Shown here: positions 18,518 to 26,410 of the stretch, one piece after another
Layout of the letters: every line of letters begins with the position of its first letter
Position numbering within the stretch: position 1 is the first letter of the stretch
Assembly (NCBI GenBank): GCA_028291545.1
Contig: JAQGHR010000117.1
Coordinates: 1-32,231, forward strand
Length of the DNA stretch: 32,231 bases
Direction: 5' to 3'
Source: Planctomycetota bacterium
Lineage (GTDB): Bacteria > Planctomycetota > Planctomycetia > Isosphaerales > Isosphaeraceae
The notes under the pieces: generated by a model
What the model was told of the DNA's origin: nothing
Databases searched by the model: none
What the model saw: only the letters and a program-made list of their open reading frames with translations
Program-made: the position numbers and the translations under genes

Positions 18518-19243
18518 TCACTCCTCACCGATATCCACGGGGATCTCGCTCCGGCCGAAGGTGAAGCGTTCGTAATATCGGGTCATGTTGTGCTTGGCCG
18601 GCTCGTAATGCCGGTCGGCCTTCAGGGCGGCCTTGTATTCGCGGTAGGAGGCGTCGTGCTCGTTGCGAAGCTCGTGCAGGACGCCCTTGAGGTTGTGGGC
18701 CTCGGCGGACCGGGGATCGAGGCCGATGGCCTGTTTGAGGTAGACCTCGGCCTCGTCGAAGGCTCGGAGGTTGAGCGACCGCTTGGCCTTGATCATGTTC
18801 TCGGCGAACTGGACGGCGGGCGTGATCACCTCCGCGGGGCTGGCGATCGGGGCCAACCGTGGGACGGGCGGAGTATGGCGCCGCACAACTTCGGAGACGA
18901 CCTTGCGCAAGGTCTCCGGCGTCAGCGGCTTCGAGAGGAAGTCGATCGCGCCGAGCCTCATGGCGGCCACCGCGTCGGGGATGCTCCCGTGCGCCGTGAC
19001 GATCACGACGGGCACATTTTGGCCCTCGTCCCGGAGCCGTCGCAGGGTTGCCATGCCGTCCAGGCGCGGCATCTGGAGGTCCAGCAGGATGAGATCGGCC
19101 GGGGCCTCCCGGTGCCGCTCCAGGGCGTCCTCCCCGTCGATGGCCTCCTCCAGGGCGTAACCGGCCTGCTCCAGCGAGGTGCGGAACATGAGGCGGACGT
19201 TCGGCTCGTCATCGACAATCAAGATGCGTAATGGCGTATTCAT
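18518..19243 (-). CDS. Response regulator with receiver and TPR-like output (copy 1)
   Basis: 241 residues. The receiver domain has D11-D12, phosphoacceptor D55 (LLDLQMP), T83 and K105, a complete set. A linker (about 125-165) leads to a TPR-like region (RAFDEAEVYLKQAIGLDPRSAEAHNLKGVLHEL) and a RYYERFTFG tail. No DNA-binding domain is present. Its ATG overlaps the kinase stop (ATGA at 19240-19243), so the two proteins are made in a coupled way and this is the most likely direct phosphorylation partner of that kinase. A longer open frame running upstream to 20554 reads through the kinase gene in another frame and is not real. Confidence 0.92.
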   Translation of the reverse strand: MNTPLRILIVDDEPNVRLMFRTSLEQAGYALEEAIDGEDALERHREAPADLILLDLQMPRLDGMATLRRLRDEGQNVPVVIVTAHGSIPDAVAAMRLGAIDFLSKPLTPETLRKVVSEVVRRHTPPVPRLAPIASPAEVITPAVQFAENMIKAKRSLNLRAFDEAEVYLKQAIGLDPRSAEAHNLKGVLHELRNEHDASYREYKAALKADRHYEPAKHNMTRYYERFTFGRSEIPVDIGEE

Positions 19244-21093
19244 GATTGCGTTCCTCGTTCCTCCATCATCGCTGGATCGCTCGGGAGCGTGAAGGTGAAC
19301 GTGCTCCCCTGCCCCGGTTGGCTCCGGACGTCGATCGTCCCGCCGTGGGCGTCCACGATCTCGCGTGTGATCGCCAGCCCCAGCCCGGCACCTTGCCTCG
19401 CCCGCGAGCCGGGGACGCGGAAGAACCGCTCGAACAGACGGGGGAGGAATTCCGCCGCGATCCCCTCGCCGTTGTCTCGGACCGCGAACCGGACCAGGCC
19501 CGGCGCGGCCTTCGCCTCGACGCGGATCGTGCCTCCCCGCTCGGTATGGGCCAGCGCATTGCCGATCAGGTTGTCGAAGATATGTGCGACCCGATCGCGA
19601 TCCGCGCGGACCGGCGTGAGCCCGAACTCCACGGAGGCGGAGAGCTCGACCCCGGAGTCCTTCGCCGTGGTCGCGAACCGCTCGACGGCCTCTCCGACGA
19701 GGTCGGCCGGCGCGATGGACTTCAGATCCAGCCGCACCCGGCCCTGTTCGATCCGGGTCAGGTCCAGCAAGTCGTTGACCATCGCCAGCAGACGATCCGA
19801 GTCCTGCCTGGCGGCCAGCAACAGCTCGATCTGCTTCGGGCTGAGCGGGCCGACGGCTTCTTCCAGCAACAGATGCACGGCCATTTGAATGCTTGTCAAC
19901 GGCGTCTTCAGCTCGTGGCTGACGGTCGAGACCATGTCGCTCTTGAGCTGGTCGAGCATGCGGAACCGGGTCACGTCCGACATCACCACCGCGGCGCCGA
20001 GGAGCTGGTGCGTCTCGTCGCGGATCGCCAGCACACGCGGCAGCAGGAACCGCTCCTGGCCATCGTCCCGCAGGCAGATGGCGTGCTCGAAGCTGATCGG
20101 CAGGAAGTCGTGGTCCCCGCCGAGCACGGCGGCCAGGGGCAGCTTGAGCGACGGCGGCGGGACCCAGGCGACGATCGCCCCGTTGATGGGGGCGGTCCCG
20201 AGGAGCCGCCGCGCCGCCGGGTTCGCACGCTCGACCGAGCCGGCGGGATCGACCACGACGACCGGATCGGGGAACGAGTCGATGGTCGCCTGCGCCGTCT
20301 TCTGCGCCCGGACGAGCTTGGCGGTCCCGGCCTCGTTGAACTCGCGGATCGTGCGGGCCATCGAGTTGAAGGCGGCGGCAAGCTCGCCCAGCTCGTCGTG
20401 GGAGACGACCGGGACGACCTGCTCCAGGTTCCCCCGGGCCATCGATCGGGTGGCCTGGGTCACGGCCCGGATCGGGATCAGGAGCGACCGGCTCAGCCCG
20501 ATCGCGATCAGGGTCGCCACGGCGGCCGAACCGATCAGCGCCAGGATCATCCACCGGATCGACGACGACGACGCCGACCGCGCCTGGCGGTCCATCTCCT
20601 CCATGTGCCTCTGATTCAGTTTCAGGATGTCGTTGGCCCGGTCCTTGATGCGGTTGAACGTCGGCAGGACTTCGGCGAAATACATCCGCGTCCGCTCCTC
20701 CCCCGCCGCGGCGAAGAACCGCCTGGTCAGCTTGAGATATTTCTCGCGGAGGGGATCCAGGTCCGCGACCAGCTCGTCCTCACGGGGGTGGATCGTGATA
20801 TTGTTCTTCTCGGCGGCGAAGCTCCTGTCGAACAGCGGCAGGTTCTCGTCGAACTGCTTGCGTGCCCTGGCCTGCTGCCCGCTGGTGGCGAACAGCAGGG
20901 CCGAATCCATGCGCTCAAGGGCCTCTTTCATATTTTGAGCCGCCAGGACGCTCTGATAATTCTCGCGCAAGATCACGTCGATATTCCCGCCCAGCCGGAG
21001 GAACATCACGACCGCCCACAGGCCAAGCCCGACCATGATGGCCAGCAGCGGGAGGATCCCGATCAGCAGCTTGGTTCGCAACGACTTGATCAT
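19240..21093 (-). CDS. KinB-like membrane sensor histidine kinase
   Basis: 617 residues. Helix 1 (8-32), an extracytoplasmic four-helix-type sensor region (33-178), helix 2 (180-203), HAMP (about 204-255), PAS (about 265-378), HisKA with H393 in STVSHELKTP, and an ATPase domain with N-box FDNLIGNALAHT (from 506), G1 DNGEGI (540-545), F-box RLFERFF and G2 GAGLGL (568-573). All catalytic motifs are intact. The architecture matches KinB of Pseudomonas, whose partner AlgB is an NtrC-type regulator, and such a regulator is encoded just upstream here. It is coupled by ATGA overlap to a receiver-TPR regulator. It is likely the working kinase for the kdp locus, since KdpD has none. The start follows a GAAGGAACGAGG ribosome binding region. 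Confidence 0.95.
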   Translation of the reverse strand: MIKSLRTKLLIGILPLLAIMVGLGLWAVVMFLRLGGNIDVILRENYQSVLAAQNMKEALERMDSALLFATSGQQARARKQFDENLPLFDRSFAAEKNNITIHPREDELVADLDPLREKYLKLTRRFFAAAGEERTRMYFAEVLPTFNRIKDRANDILKLNQRHMEEMDRQARSASSSSIRWMILALIGSAAVATLIAIGLSRSLLIPIRAVTQATRSMARGNLEQVVPVVSHDELGELAAAFNSMARTIREFNEAGTAKLVRAQKTAQATIDSFPDPVVVVDPAGSVERANPAARRLLGTAPINGAIVAWVPPPSLKLPLAAVLGGDHDFLPISFEHAICLRDDGQERFLLPRVLAIRDETHQLLGAAVVMSDVTRFRMLDQLKSDMVSTVSHELKTPLTSIQMAVHLLLEEAVGPLSPKQIELLLAARQDSDRLLAMVNDLLDLTRIEQGRVRLDLKSIAPADLVGEAVERFATTAKDSGVELSASVEFGLTPVRADRDRVAHIFDNLIGNALAHTERGGTIRVEAKAAPGLVRFAVRDNGEGIAAEFLPRLFERFFRVPGSRARQGAGLGLAITREIVDAHGGTIDVRSQPGQGSTFTFTLPSDPAMMEERGTQS

Positions 21094-21119
21094 GGTCCCT
21101 CGTTCCTTCCGGGTCTCAA

Positions 21120-21135
21120 TGCATGTCGTGTACCG
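21120..21135 (-). promoter_or_regulatory. Sigma-54 (-24/-12) promoter candidate before the kinase gene
   Basis: On the minus strand the sequence reads CGGTACACGACATGCA. It has the obligatory GG and GC elements with exactly 10 bp between, and agrees with the TGGCACRNNNNTTGCW consensus at all but three defined positions. The predicted start of transcription is near 21109, leaving a short leader with a ribosome binding site before the ATG at 21093. The adjacent upstream gene encodes a sigma-54 activator with an intact GAFTGA loop. Not experimentally shown. Confidence 0.55.
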
Positions 21136-21241
21136 TCCTCGAACCCGAAGACGTATCGGCCAACAGCGGCATGACTTACGTTTTCAATTCTTGAAATCGC
21201 GATGTCCATGAGGGCCGGGCGCCCGGCGCAAGATGCACGGT

Positions 21242-21264
21242 TCGTCGTGCGTCCTGCACGACGA
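21242..21264. promoter_or_regulatory. Dyad, candidate enhancer site for the sigma-54 activator
   Basis: TCGTCGTGC (21242-21250) and GCACGACGA (21256-21264) are exact complements separated by 5 bp, a 23-bp dyad of the kind bound by Fis-type helix-turn-helix dimers. A further GCACG half site lies at 21235-21239. The centre is about 144 bp upstream of the predicted sigma-54 start, the normal range for such enhancers. It could instead be a terminator hairpin for the activator gene (55 nt after its stop), but no T-run follows. Confidence 0.45.
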
Positions 21265-21318
21265 GGCGCTCGGGGCCTTCCAGCGAAGACCTGGCGAGCC
21301 CGGTCTCGCCGGACGCCC

Positions 21319-22656
21319 TCAGAGCCCGTACTGTCTTCGCTTGCGGTACAGCGTGCTGGGATCGATCCCCAGTGTCCGCGCGGCCGCTTCCAGGCTGGAG
21401 GACGAGGCCAGGACGCGGCGCAGGTGCTCGACTTCGAGCTGCTCCAGGGTCAACGGCGCACCGGCTTCGAGCGGACCCGTCGACGAGGTCTCCCCCCGCG
21501 CGATCCGATCCGGCAGGTCGGCCAGGCCGACGTCGGGGCCAAGGCAGAGGATGGCCGCGCGCTCGACGGCGTTGCGAAGCTCGCGGAGGTTCCCCGGCCA
21601 GGGATGCCGCTTCATCGCGGCGCGGGCCTCGGCCGAGAACCCCGTCAGTCGACGGCCGGTCTGGCCCGAGAAGAAGGCGAGGAGATGGTCGGCCAGACGA
21701 TCCAGATCGGTCCGCTCTCGGAGCGGAGGCAAGGTCAACTCCACGACGTTGAGACGATACAGAAGATCCTGGCGAAAGGCGCCGACGGCGACCGCCGCGT
21801 CCAGGTCGCGATTGGTCGCCGCGATCAGTCGGACGTCGGCCGAGCGGGTGCGAGTCTCGCCCACCCGCTCGTATTTCCGCTCTTGCAGGAACCGCAGCAG
21901 CTTGGGCTGGAGCGGGGCGGGCAAGTCCCCGATCTCGTCGAGGAACAGGGTGCCTCTCTCGGCCGCCGCAACCTTGCCCGAGGCGTCGCGGACCGCCCCG
22001 GTGAATGCGCCCCGGACGTGGCCGAACAGGTCGCTCTCAAGCAACTCGGCACTCAAGCTCGGACAACTCACCGTCACGAACGGCCCGTCGGCCCGGCCGC
22101 TCCAGGCGTGCAGCGCGCGGGCGAGCACGCCCTTGCCGGTGCCGTTCTCCCCTCGGATCAGGACCGCGGCGTCGGAGGCTGCCACGCGTCGGGCGAGTTC
22201 GAACGTGCGTTGCATCAAGGGATCGGGGCTTTCCAGGTCGGCCTCGGGCACTTCGTTGCGGACCCGTTCCGCCAGGTCGGCCACCTGGGCGCGCAGGCCG
22301 CGCATCTGCGCGACCCGCTCCAGGACGGCCCGCACCTGCGCCGGCGTGAACGGCTTCTGCAAGTAGTCGAATGCCCCGCGCCGCATCGCCTCGACGGCCG
22401 AATCGATCGACCCGTGCGCCGTGATGATCACGATCGCCAGCCTCGGCAGGTCGGCCAGGAGCGGGGCCACGAGATCGAGCCCCGATTCCTGGCCGAGCCG
22501 CAGGTCGACGAGCGCGACGTCGAACGGCTGTCTTGCGGCAAGCGCCAGGGCCGTTCGCCCCGAGTCCGCCTCCTCGACGGTATGCGACGCAGCCTCCAGC
22601 GCAAGCTGCAAGGTGCGCCGGATGTTGGGCTCGTCATCGACGATCAAGACGCGCAT
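21319..22656 (-). CDS. NtrC/AlgB-type sigma-54-dependent response regulator
   Basis: 445 residues from the ATG at 22656 (AGGGA 8 nt before it); a longer frame from 22848 lacks support. The receiver has D7-D8, phosphoacceptor D51, T79 and K101. The AAA+ domain has Walker A GENGTGKG (169-176), the sigma-54 contact loop GAFTGA (216-221), Walker B LFLDEIG (237-243) and FRQDLLYRLNV. The C-terminal Fis-type helix-turn-helix is LEAAARTLGIDPSTLYRKRR. The VSCPSLSAELLES segment and surroundings resemble AlgB, the partner of KinB. It lies 31 nt after the esterase gene and 225 nt before the kinase gene, with a sigma-54 promoter candidate in between, so it probably activates the kinase-kdp transcript. Confidence 0.95.
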   Translation of the reverse strand: MRVLIVDDEPNIRRTLQLALEAASHTVEEADSGRTALALAARQPFDVALVDLRLGQESGLDLVAPLLADLPRLAIVIITAHGSIDSAVEAMRRGAFDYLQKPFTPAQVRAVLERVAQMRGLRAQVADLAERVRNEVPEADLESPDPLMQRTFELARRVAASDAAVLIRGENGTGKGVLARALHAWSGRADGPFVTVSCPSLSAELLESDLFGHVRGAFTGAVRDASGKVAAAERGTLFLDEIGDLPAPLQPKLLRFLQERKYERVGETRTRSADVRLIAATNRDLDAAVAVGAFRQDLLYRLNVVELTLPPLRERTDLDRLADHLLAFFSGQTGRRLTGFSAEARAAMKRHPWPGNLRELRNAVERAAILCLGPDVGLADLPDRIARGETSSTGPLEAGAPLTLEQLEVEHLRRVLASSSSLEAAARTLGIDPSTLYRKRRQYGL

Positions 22657-22687
22657 GAGTGGTCCCTGCCATCCCTTCCCGATCGGC

Positions 22688-23464
22688 TCAACGCAGGATC
22701 GCATGCTCCGGGGAGTCGGGGATTCCCAGGTTTCGGCGGTGGAAGTCGATCGCCTCCCGCACGTGGAGGTCCCAGAAGCTCCACGTGTGCGAGCCGGGCG
22801 GTTCCGCGTACTCGTGGGTGAAATCCAGCGTCTGAAGATGCTGGCCAAACTCGCGGGTCTGCGCCAGGAACGGGTCCTCGGTGCCGCACGTCAGGAGCAG
22901 CGACGGACGCTTTCGCGGCTTCACCTCCCGCGCCAGGGCGAACGGATCTTCGGGGCCATCCGTCGGAGAATCGCCGAAGATACGCGGAAATTCCCGACTC
23001 AACAGCCTGGATTCCTCCGGGCGGCGCAGCAGCGCGAGCAACCCGGATTGGCTGTCGGCGCTCGCGAAGAGGTCCGGATACTGCAGCGCCAGTTTCACCG
23101 CGCCGAATCCTCCCATCGAGATGCCTCCGATGCATCGGCCCGACCGCTCGGCACGCACCGGGAAGTTCTTGTCGACCAGGCCAATCACGTCCTTGATCAG
23201 GTCGTCCTCGTACGGGTCGCCGTCAAGTGCGTTCGTGTACCAGCCGCGTCCCCCGTCGGGCATCACAACCATCAAGGGATAACCGATCGTGTAACGCTCG
23301 ATGGCTGAACGCCGCGACCAGGTCGTATGATCGTCGGAGAGCCCATGCAACAAATAATAGACGCACCAGGGACGCTTGGCGTCGGGCGAGTCGGGGAAGA
23401 CGACGTTGAACGACGACGCCTTCTCCAGCGAATGGCTGTAATAATTGATCGTGGCGAAGGCCAT
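22688..23464 (-). CDS. Esterase of the esterase D / S-formylglutathione hydrolase fold
   Basis: 258 residues, alpha/beta-hydrolase of the putative-esterase family (PF00756 type) with no signal peptide. The triad is S116 in GGISMGGFG, D197 in GTEDPF and H226 in GSHTW. The opening FNVVFPD and YYLLHGLSDDHTTW (the oxyanion-hole side) are typical. It may be a carboxylesterase or S-formylglutathione hydrolase; the residues visible do not separate these. GGGGA lies 6 nt before the ATG. It precedes the sigma-54 activator by 31 nt and probably shares its transcript, a link whose meaning is unclear. Confidence 0.9.
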   Translation of the reverse strand: MAFATINYYSHSLEKASSFNVVFPDSPDAKRPWCVYYLLHGLSDDHTTWSRRSAIERYTIGYPLMVVMPDGGRGWYTNALDGDPYEDDLIKDVIGLVDKNFPVRAERSGRCIGGISMGGFGAVKLALQYPDLFASADSQSGLLALLRRPEESRLLSREFPRIFGDSPTDGPEDPFALAREVKPRKRPSLLLTCGTEDPFLAQTREFGQHLQTLDFTHEYAEPPGSHTWSFWDLHVREAIDFHRRNLGIPDSPEHAILR

Positions 23465-23773
23465 GGTTTTCCCCGGGTCCTGGTCCTCGGCAACCGGCGC
23501 TCACGGCGGCGATCCCGCGCAATCCTCGATAAAGAACTCTCTCCACGTCGCCCGAGGTTGTCAACTCGCGCCCCATCCTCCAACCGTTTGCGGCCGGGCT
23601 GGGGTCGTGGCTTGCACCCATCCGACCAAAGAAAGCGAGAAAACCCGGGCACTCGACGAATTGGCTTTCTTGGCACTTTCCTCAAGTTAAGCATTAGGGG
23701 AGCCGAACCAAGGGAATGGATTGGTCTGACTAGACCGAAATTTCCGCCTCTCCCGCCTGGGGGAATGTTCGAC
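23465..23773. other. Divergent promoter region between esterase and PKD-like gene
   Basis: 309 bp with no gene. It contains a possible minus-strand promoter (23536-23564, listed separately) and a small dyad GGTCT-GACT-AGACC at 23723-23736, 37 bp before the plus-strand start, which could be an operator. No RNA gene seen. Confidence 0.5.
23536..23564 (-). promoter_or_regulatory. Possible sigma-70-type promoter for the esterase-activator pair
   Basis: A perfect TTGACA -35 (minus strand, 23559-23564) is followed after 17 bp by GAGAGT (23536-23541), a poor -10 that keeps only the conserved A and T positions. The leader to the ATG at 23464 would be about 65 nt. Weak prediction. Confidence 0.25.
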
Positions 23774-24559
23774 ATGCCCGACGCCCGAAAATCCGCACTC
23801 CTGGTGCTGGCGATGGGACTCATCGGCTCGGCCGTCCCGCTCGTGCATGCGGGCGATGCCCTTCCGAAAGCTCGGTCGGGGCCGGCTCCGGCTGTCCCCG
23901 TGGCCAGGGCCGGAGGCGATCGGACCGGCGTCGTCGGTCGGAGGCTGAATCTGGATGGCGGCCGCAGCCTGCCCGAGGGCCGGGTGGGATATCGCTGGTT
24001 GCAGATCTCCGGCCCAACTCCATCCGAGAACGTGTCCGAAGGCTCGTCCCTGTCCTTCGTTCCGACGACCTCAGGAACCTATCGATTCGCGCTCCTGGTC
24101 GGCCTGGAGAGCCGGGTCTCTGAACCGGACTTTGTCACGGTCGAGGTTAGCAACGACCCCAAGATCCCCCCGGCCGGTCCAACACCCCTGGCGCAGTGGT
24201 TCTCCGGGGCCGTGTCGCCGATTCCTCGGGGCGCGGAGACGGCCGGCCAGGTCGCCGACGTCTTCGAGGCCATCGCGCAACGCGTGCCGCTGTACACGTC
24301 GTATTCGCAACTCCAGACCGAATTGACCCGACGGCTGGATGTGGTGGTCCCGTCCGACCCGACCATTCGTAACGCCTGGGCGCAGCGGGTGTTCCTGCCG
24401 CTCTCGCAGGTCACCGCGGCCGAACTGCTCGCCACGGGCATCGACACCCGCGTCCCGTCGCCCGCCGAACGCTCGCTGGACGAGACGCAGAAAGCTCGCC
24501 TTCAGACCGTCTATCGTGGCCTGGCCGACGCGTGTCGGCCGAGGTCGGGAAAACCGTGA
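23774..24559 (+). CDS. Exported protein with PKD-like domain
   Basis: 261 residues from the ATG at 23774, supported by GGGGGA 9 nt upstream. A signal peptide covers about residues 1-26 (ALLVLAMGLIGSAVPLVHAG). Residues 45-128 look like a PKD/immunoglobulin-type beta-sandwich: RLNLDGGRSLPEGRVGYRW, then SFVPTTSGTYRFALLV. The C-terminal half (about 135-261) is helical, with AGQVADVFEAIAQRVPLY and QLQTELTRRLDVVVP, and not recognised. Exported proteins with this domain are common in planctomycetes, where they may serve in cell-envelope adhesion. It is followed after 41 nt by the thioredoxin-fold gene, so the two probably form an operon. Confidence 0.8.
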   Translation: MPDARKSALLVLAMGLIGSAVPLVHAGDALPKARSGPAPAVPVARAGGDRTGVVGRRLNLDGGRSLPEGRVGYRWLQISGPTPSENVSEGSSLSFVPTTSGTYRFALLVGLESRVSEPDFVTVEVSNDPKIPPAGPTPLAQWFSGAVSPIPRGAETAGQVADVFEAIAQRVPLYTSYSQLQTELTRRLDVVVPSDPTIRNAWAQRVFLPLSQVTAAELLATGIDTRVPSPAERSLDETQKARLQTVYRGLADACRPRSGKP

Positions 24560-24600
24560 CCCGGGGCCGGGTCGGACTCGACGATTCGAGGAGCACGTCC

Positions 24601-25890
24601 ATGGATGGATTGATCCGCAACCGCCTGATTCAAGGCGCTGTTGCACTGACTCTGGCCCTGGGTCTGAGTGGCCAGGCCGCCCGTGCCCAGGCACCGCCGT
24701 CTCCCCTCGCCCCCTCGACGGCCGCCGGGGATCTGGCCTCGGCCCTGGAGCGAACGCGCGGCCAGGGGATTCCCACCGTCGTGATCGCGACCGCGTCGGC
24801 CAATCCCCAATCGAAGGCGCTGTATCGAGAGATCTGCGAGAGCGCGTGGGCGCGATCCTATCGCGGCCTGGTCCAGGTGGTCGAGTTGCCGACCGAATCC
24901 AACCCGAGTCTGGCCCAGAGTTTCCAGATCAAGGCAACCCCTACGGTGGTTGCGTATGTTGCTGGACCCGAAGGCGTGTCGTGCCGGGGTCGGCGGGTGG
25001 GCGGCATGTCGGGCGAGGCGGTCACGTGGCTCGAATCGCTCCGCCTCGTCAGTATGCCGACGACCCCGACGCAGGAGTCCGGCGTGGTGCAGGCGCGGTT
25101 CGATGGAGGCTATCCGTCCGCCCAGCAATCCACCCCGCAAGCACCGCCGGTTGTACAGCCGCCACCTTTCACTCCGTCCCCGCTTCCGGTTCAAGCTCTC
25201 CAACCTGTCTATCAGCCTCAGAATGCCCAGCCCGCGATGATGATCCCGCAGGTGGCACCTTCTGCCTTCGTTCAGGTGCCGGGGCAGGATATCGTGGTGC
25301 AACAAGCGCAGCCGCGCGTCTTCCTGGCACCGCCAGCCATGGGTTATGTCGCGCAGACCCCTGCTCCGACCATGGGTTTCGTTCCCCAGCCGGCGGCACC
25401 CATGGCAGGAAATCTCTTCCTGCCGGCCGCCGCCGCGGCGGCACCGCTGATGGGCGTTGCCGCTGTCCCCGCTCCCGCCCCGGTGGCCGCGCCCGCCGCG
25501 CCGGTGGTGGCCGCCGCACCACCCGGATTCGCGATCACGAACCAGACGGTGGGCCTCCCCACCGGAGGAACGACCACCCGCACCCGGGTTCGAGGACCCG
25601 GGCCGGTTCGCTACGGCCTTTCTCGCGTGGGAGAACGGCTGGTGCAACTCGGCCGCACGCGGGTCGAGACGGTGAATGAAACTGTGCTGCACCCGTCGCA
25701 AGTCCAGGGCGGAAGTGGGATCGCGACGTTCTCGACGTCCAGTGCAATGCCCGTGGCTGTGCCCCAGAATCAGACCCAGATCCTGGCCATTCCGGTGGCC
25801 GCCCCTCCCCCGTCCCAGCCGGAATACGAGGCGCCCCGACCCTCGCCGCAAGAGGGTTCCTCGCGCGGACATTTCTTCAAGAGGCATTGA
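24601..25890 (+). CDS. Exported thioredoxin-fold protein with Pro/Ala/Gln-rich tail
   Basis: 429 residues from the ATG at 24601 (GAGGAG 8 nt before it). Signal peptide 1-29 (GAVALTLALGLSGQAARAQ). Residues 45-140 look like a thioredoxin fold: a central strand PTVVIATAS and the cis-proline loop KATPTVVAYV (P114). There is no CxxC; the active-site segment reads ASANPQSKALYREIC, so redox activity of the usual kind is unlikely. Residues 150-420 are low complexity, rich in Pro, Ala, Gln and Val, with repeated MGF/MGY-VPQ-type motifs, perhaps an extended surface or cell-wall segment. A GC hairpin follows directly after the stop. Confidence 0.8.
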   Translation: MDGLIRNRLIQGAVALTLALGLSGQAARAQAPPSPLAPSTAAGDLASALERTRGQGIPTVVIATASANPQSKALYREICESAWARSYRGLVQVVELPTESNPSLAQSFQIKATPTVVAYVAGPEGVSCRGRRVGGMSGEAVTWLESLRLVSMPTTPTQESGVVQARFDGGYPSAQQSTPQAPPVVQPPPFTPSPLPVQALQPVYQPQNAQPAMMIPQVAPSAFVQVPGQDIVVQQAQPRVFLAPPAMGYVAQTPAPTMGFVPQPAAPMAGNLFLPAAAAAAPLMGVAAVPAPAPVAAPAAPVVAAAPPGFAITNQTVGLPTGGTTTRTRVRGPGPVRYGLSRVGERLVQLGRTRVETVNETVLHPSQVQGGSGIATFSTSSAMPVAVPQNQTQILAIPVAAPPPSQPEYEAPRPSPQEGSSRGHFFKRH

Positions 25891-25895
25891 TCCTT

Positions 25896-25917
25896 CGGGC
25901 GGGCCCAGGCCCGCCCG
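25896..25917. terminator. GC hairpin between convergent genes
   Basis: CGGGCGGGCC (25896-25905) and GGCCCGCCCG (25908-25917) are exact complements, 6 nt after the stop of the thioredoxin-fold gene. The minus-strand MMQ-repeat gene ends 44 bp further on, so the hairpin could stop transcription from both sides. No T-run follows, as is common for terminators in GC-rich genomes. Confidence 0.55.
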
Positions 25918-25960
25918 ACTGGCTGGCCGGTGAAATCGTCGTTATGTCTGCTGAATTCCA

Positions 25961-26410
25961 TCACTTATGATGGAACAAAGAGAAGCCTCTGTGTTGCGGT
26001 ACGAGGACCTGCACGGGCGTCGCCATCAGCATCGGTTGAACGGCGATCATCGGGACGGCCTGAACCATCTGAACCGGTGCGGCCTGCATCAGCTGGACGG
26101 GGAGCACCTGCAATTGCATCATCGGGACGGGTGCCACTTGCATCATCTGGACAGGCACTGCCTGCATCATCGGCGCGGCCTGAGCCATCGAAACCGCCGG
26201 AACGGCCCCGACGGATTGGGCCGACGGCGAATACGCTTGAGCCTGATAAGAAACTGCCGGAACGCTTGTGGGCTGAAGGAGATAGCCCTGAACGCTTACA
26301 TAAGTTTGGCCGTGATGGTGACCGGCCAGCGCCGTTGCCGGCACCCCGATCGAGAGACCAAGAAGGCCGAGGCAGGCCCGAAGTCGTACCGGGCGGCGCA
26401 AGAGATCCAT
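25961..26410 (-). CDS. Exported Met-Met-Gln repeat protein
   Basis: 149 residues. The ATG at 26410 has a near-ideal AAAAGGAG ribosome binding site, so an upstream in-frame start is rejected. A signal peptide (1-29, LGLLGLSIGVPATALA) is followed by GHHHGQ. Residues 77-122 are a tandem repeat of about eight residues (QAAPMM, QAVPVQMM, QVAPVPMM, QVLPVQLM, QAAPVQMV), unusually rich in Met, Gln, Pro and Val. The C-terminus is HRGFSLFHHK. The His and Met clusters could bind copper or other soft metals in the periplasm; that is a guess from composition. It is divergent from the cysteine peptidase gene. Its leader resembles that of the exported protein at 28812-29663. Confidence 0.8.
   Translation of the reverse strand: MDLLRRPVRLRACLGLLGLSIGVPATALAGHHHGQTYVSVQGYLLQPTSVPAVSYQAQAYSPSAQSVGAVPAVSMAQAAPMMQAVPVQMMQVAPVPMMQLQVLPVQLMQAAPVQMVQAVPMIAVQPMLMATPVQVLVPQHRGFSLFHHK

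Noticed and set aside
18518..20554. 678-codon minus-strand frame that would fuse an Arg/Gly-rich region to a receiver domain
   Set aside because: Its first 430 codons overlap the kinase in the wrong frame. The receiver-TPR gene starts at the ATG at 19243, coupled by ATGA to the kinase stop.
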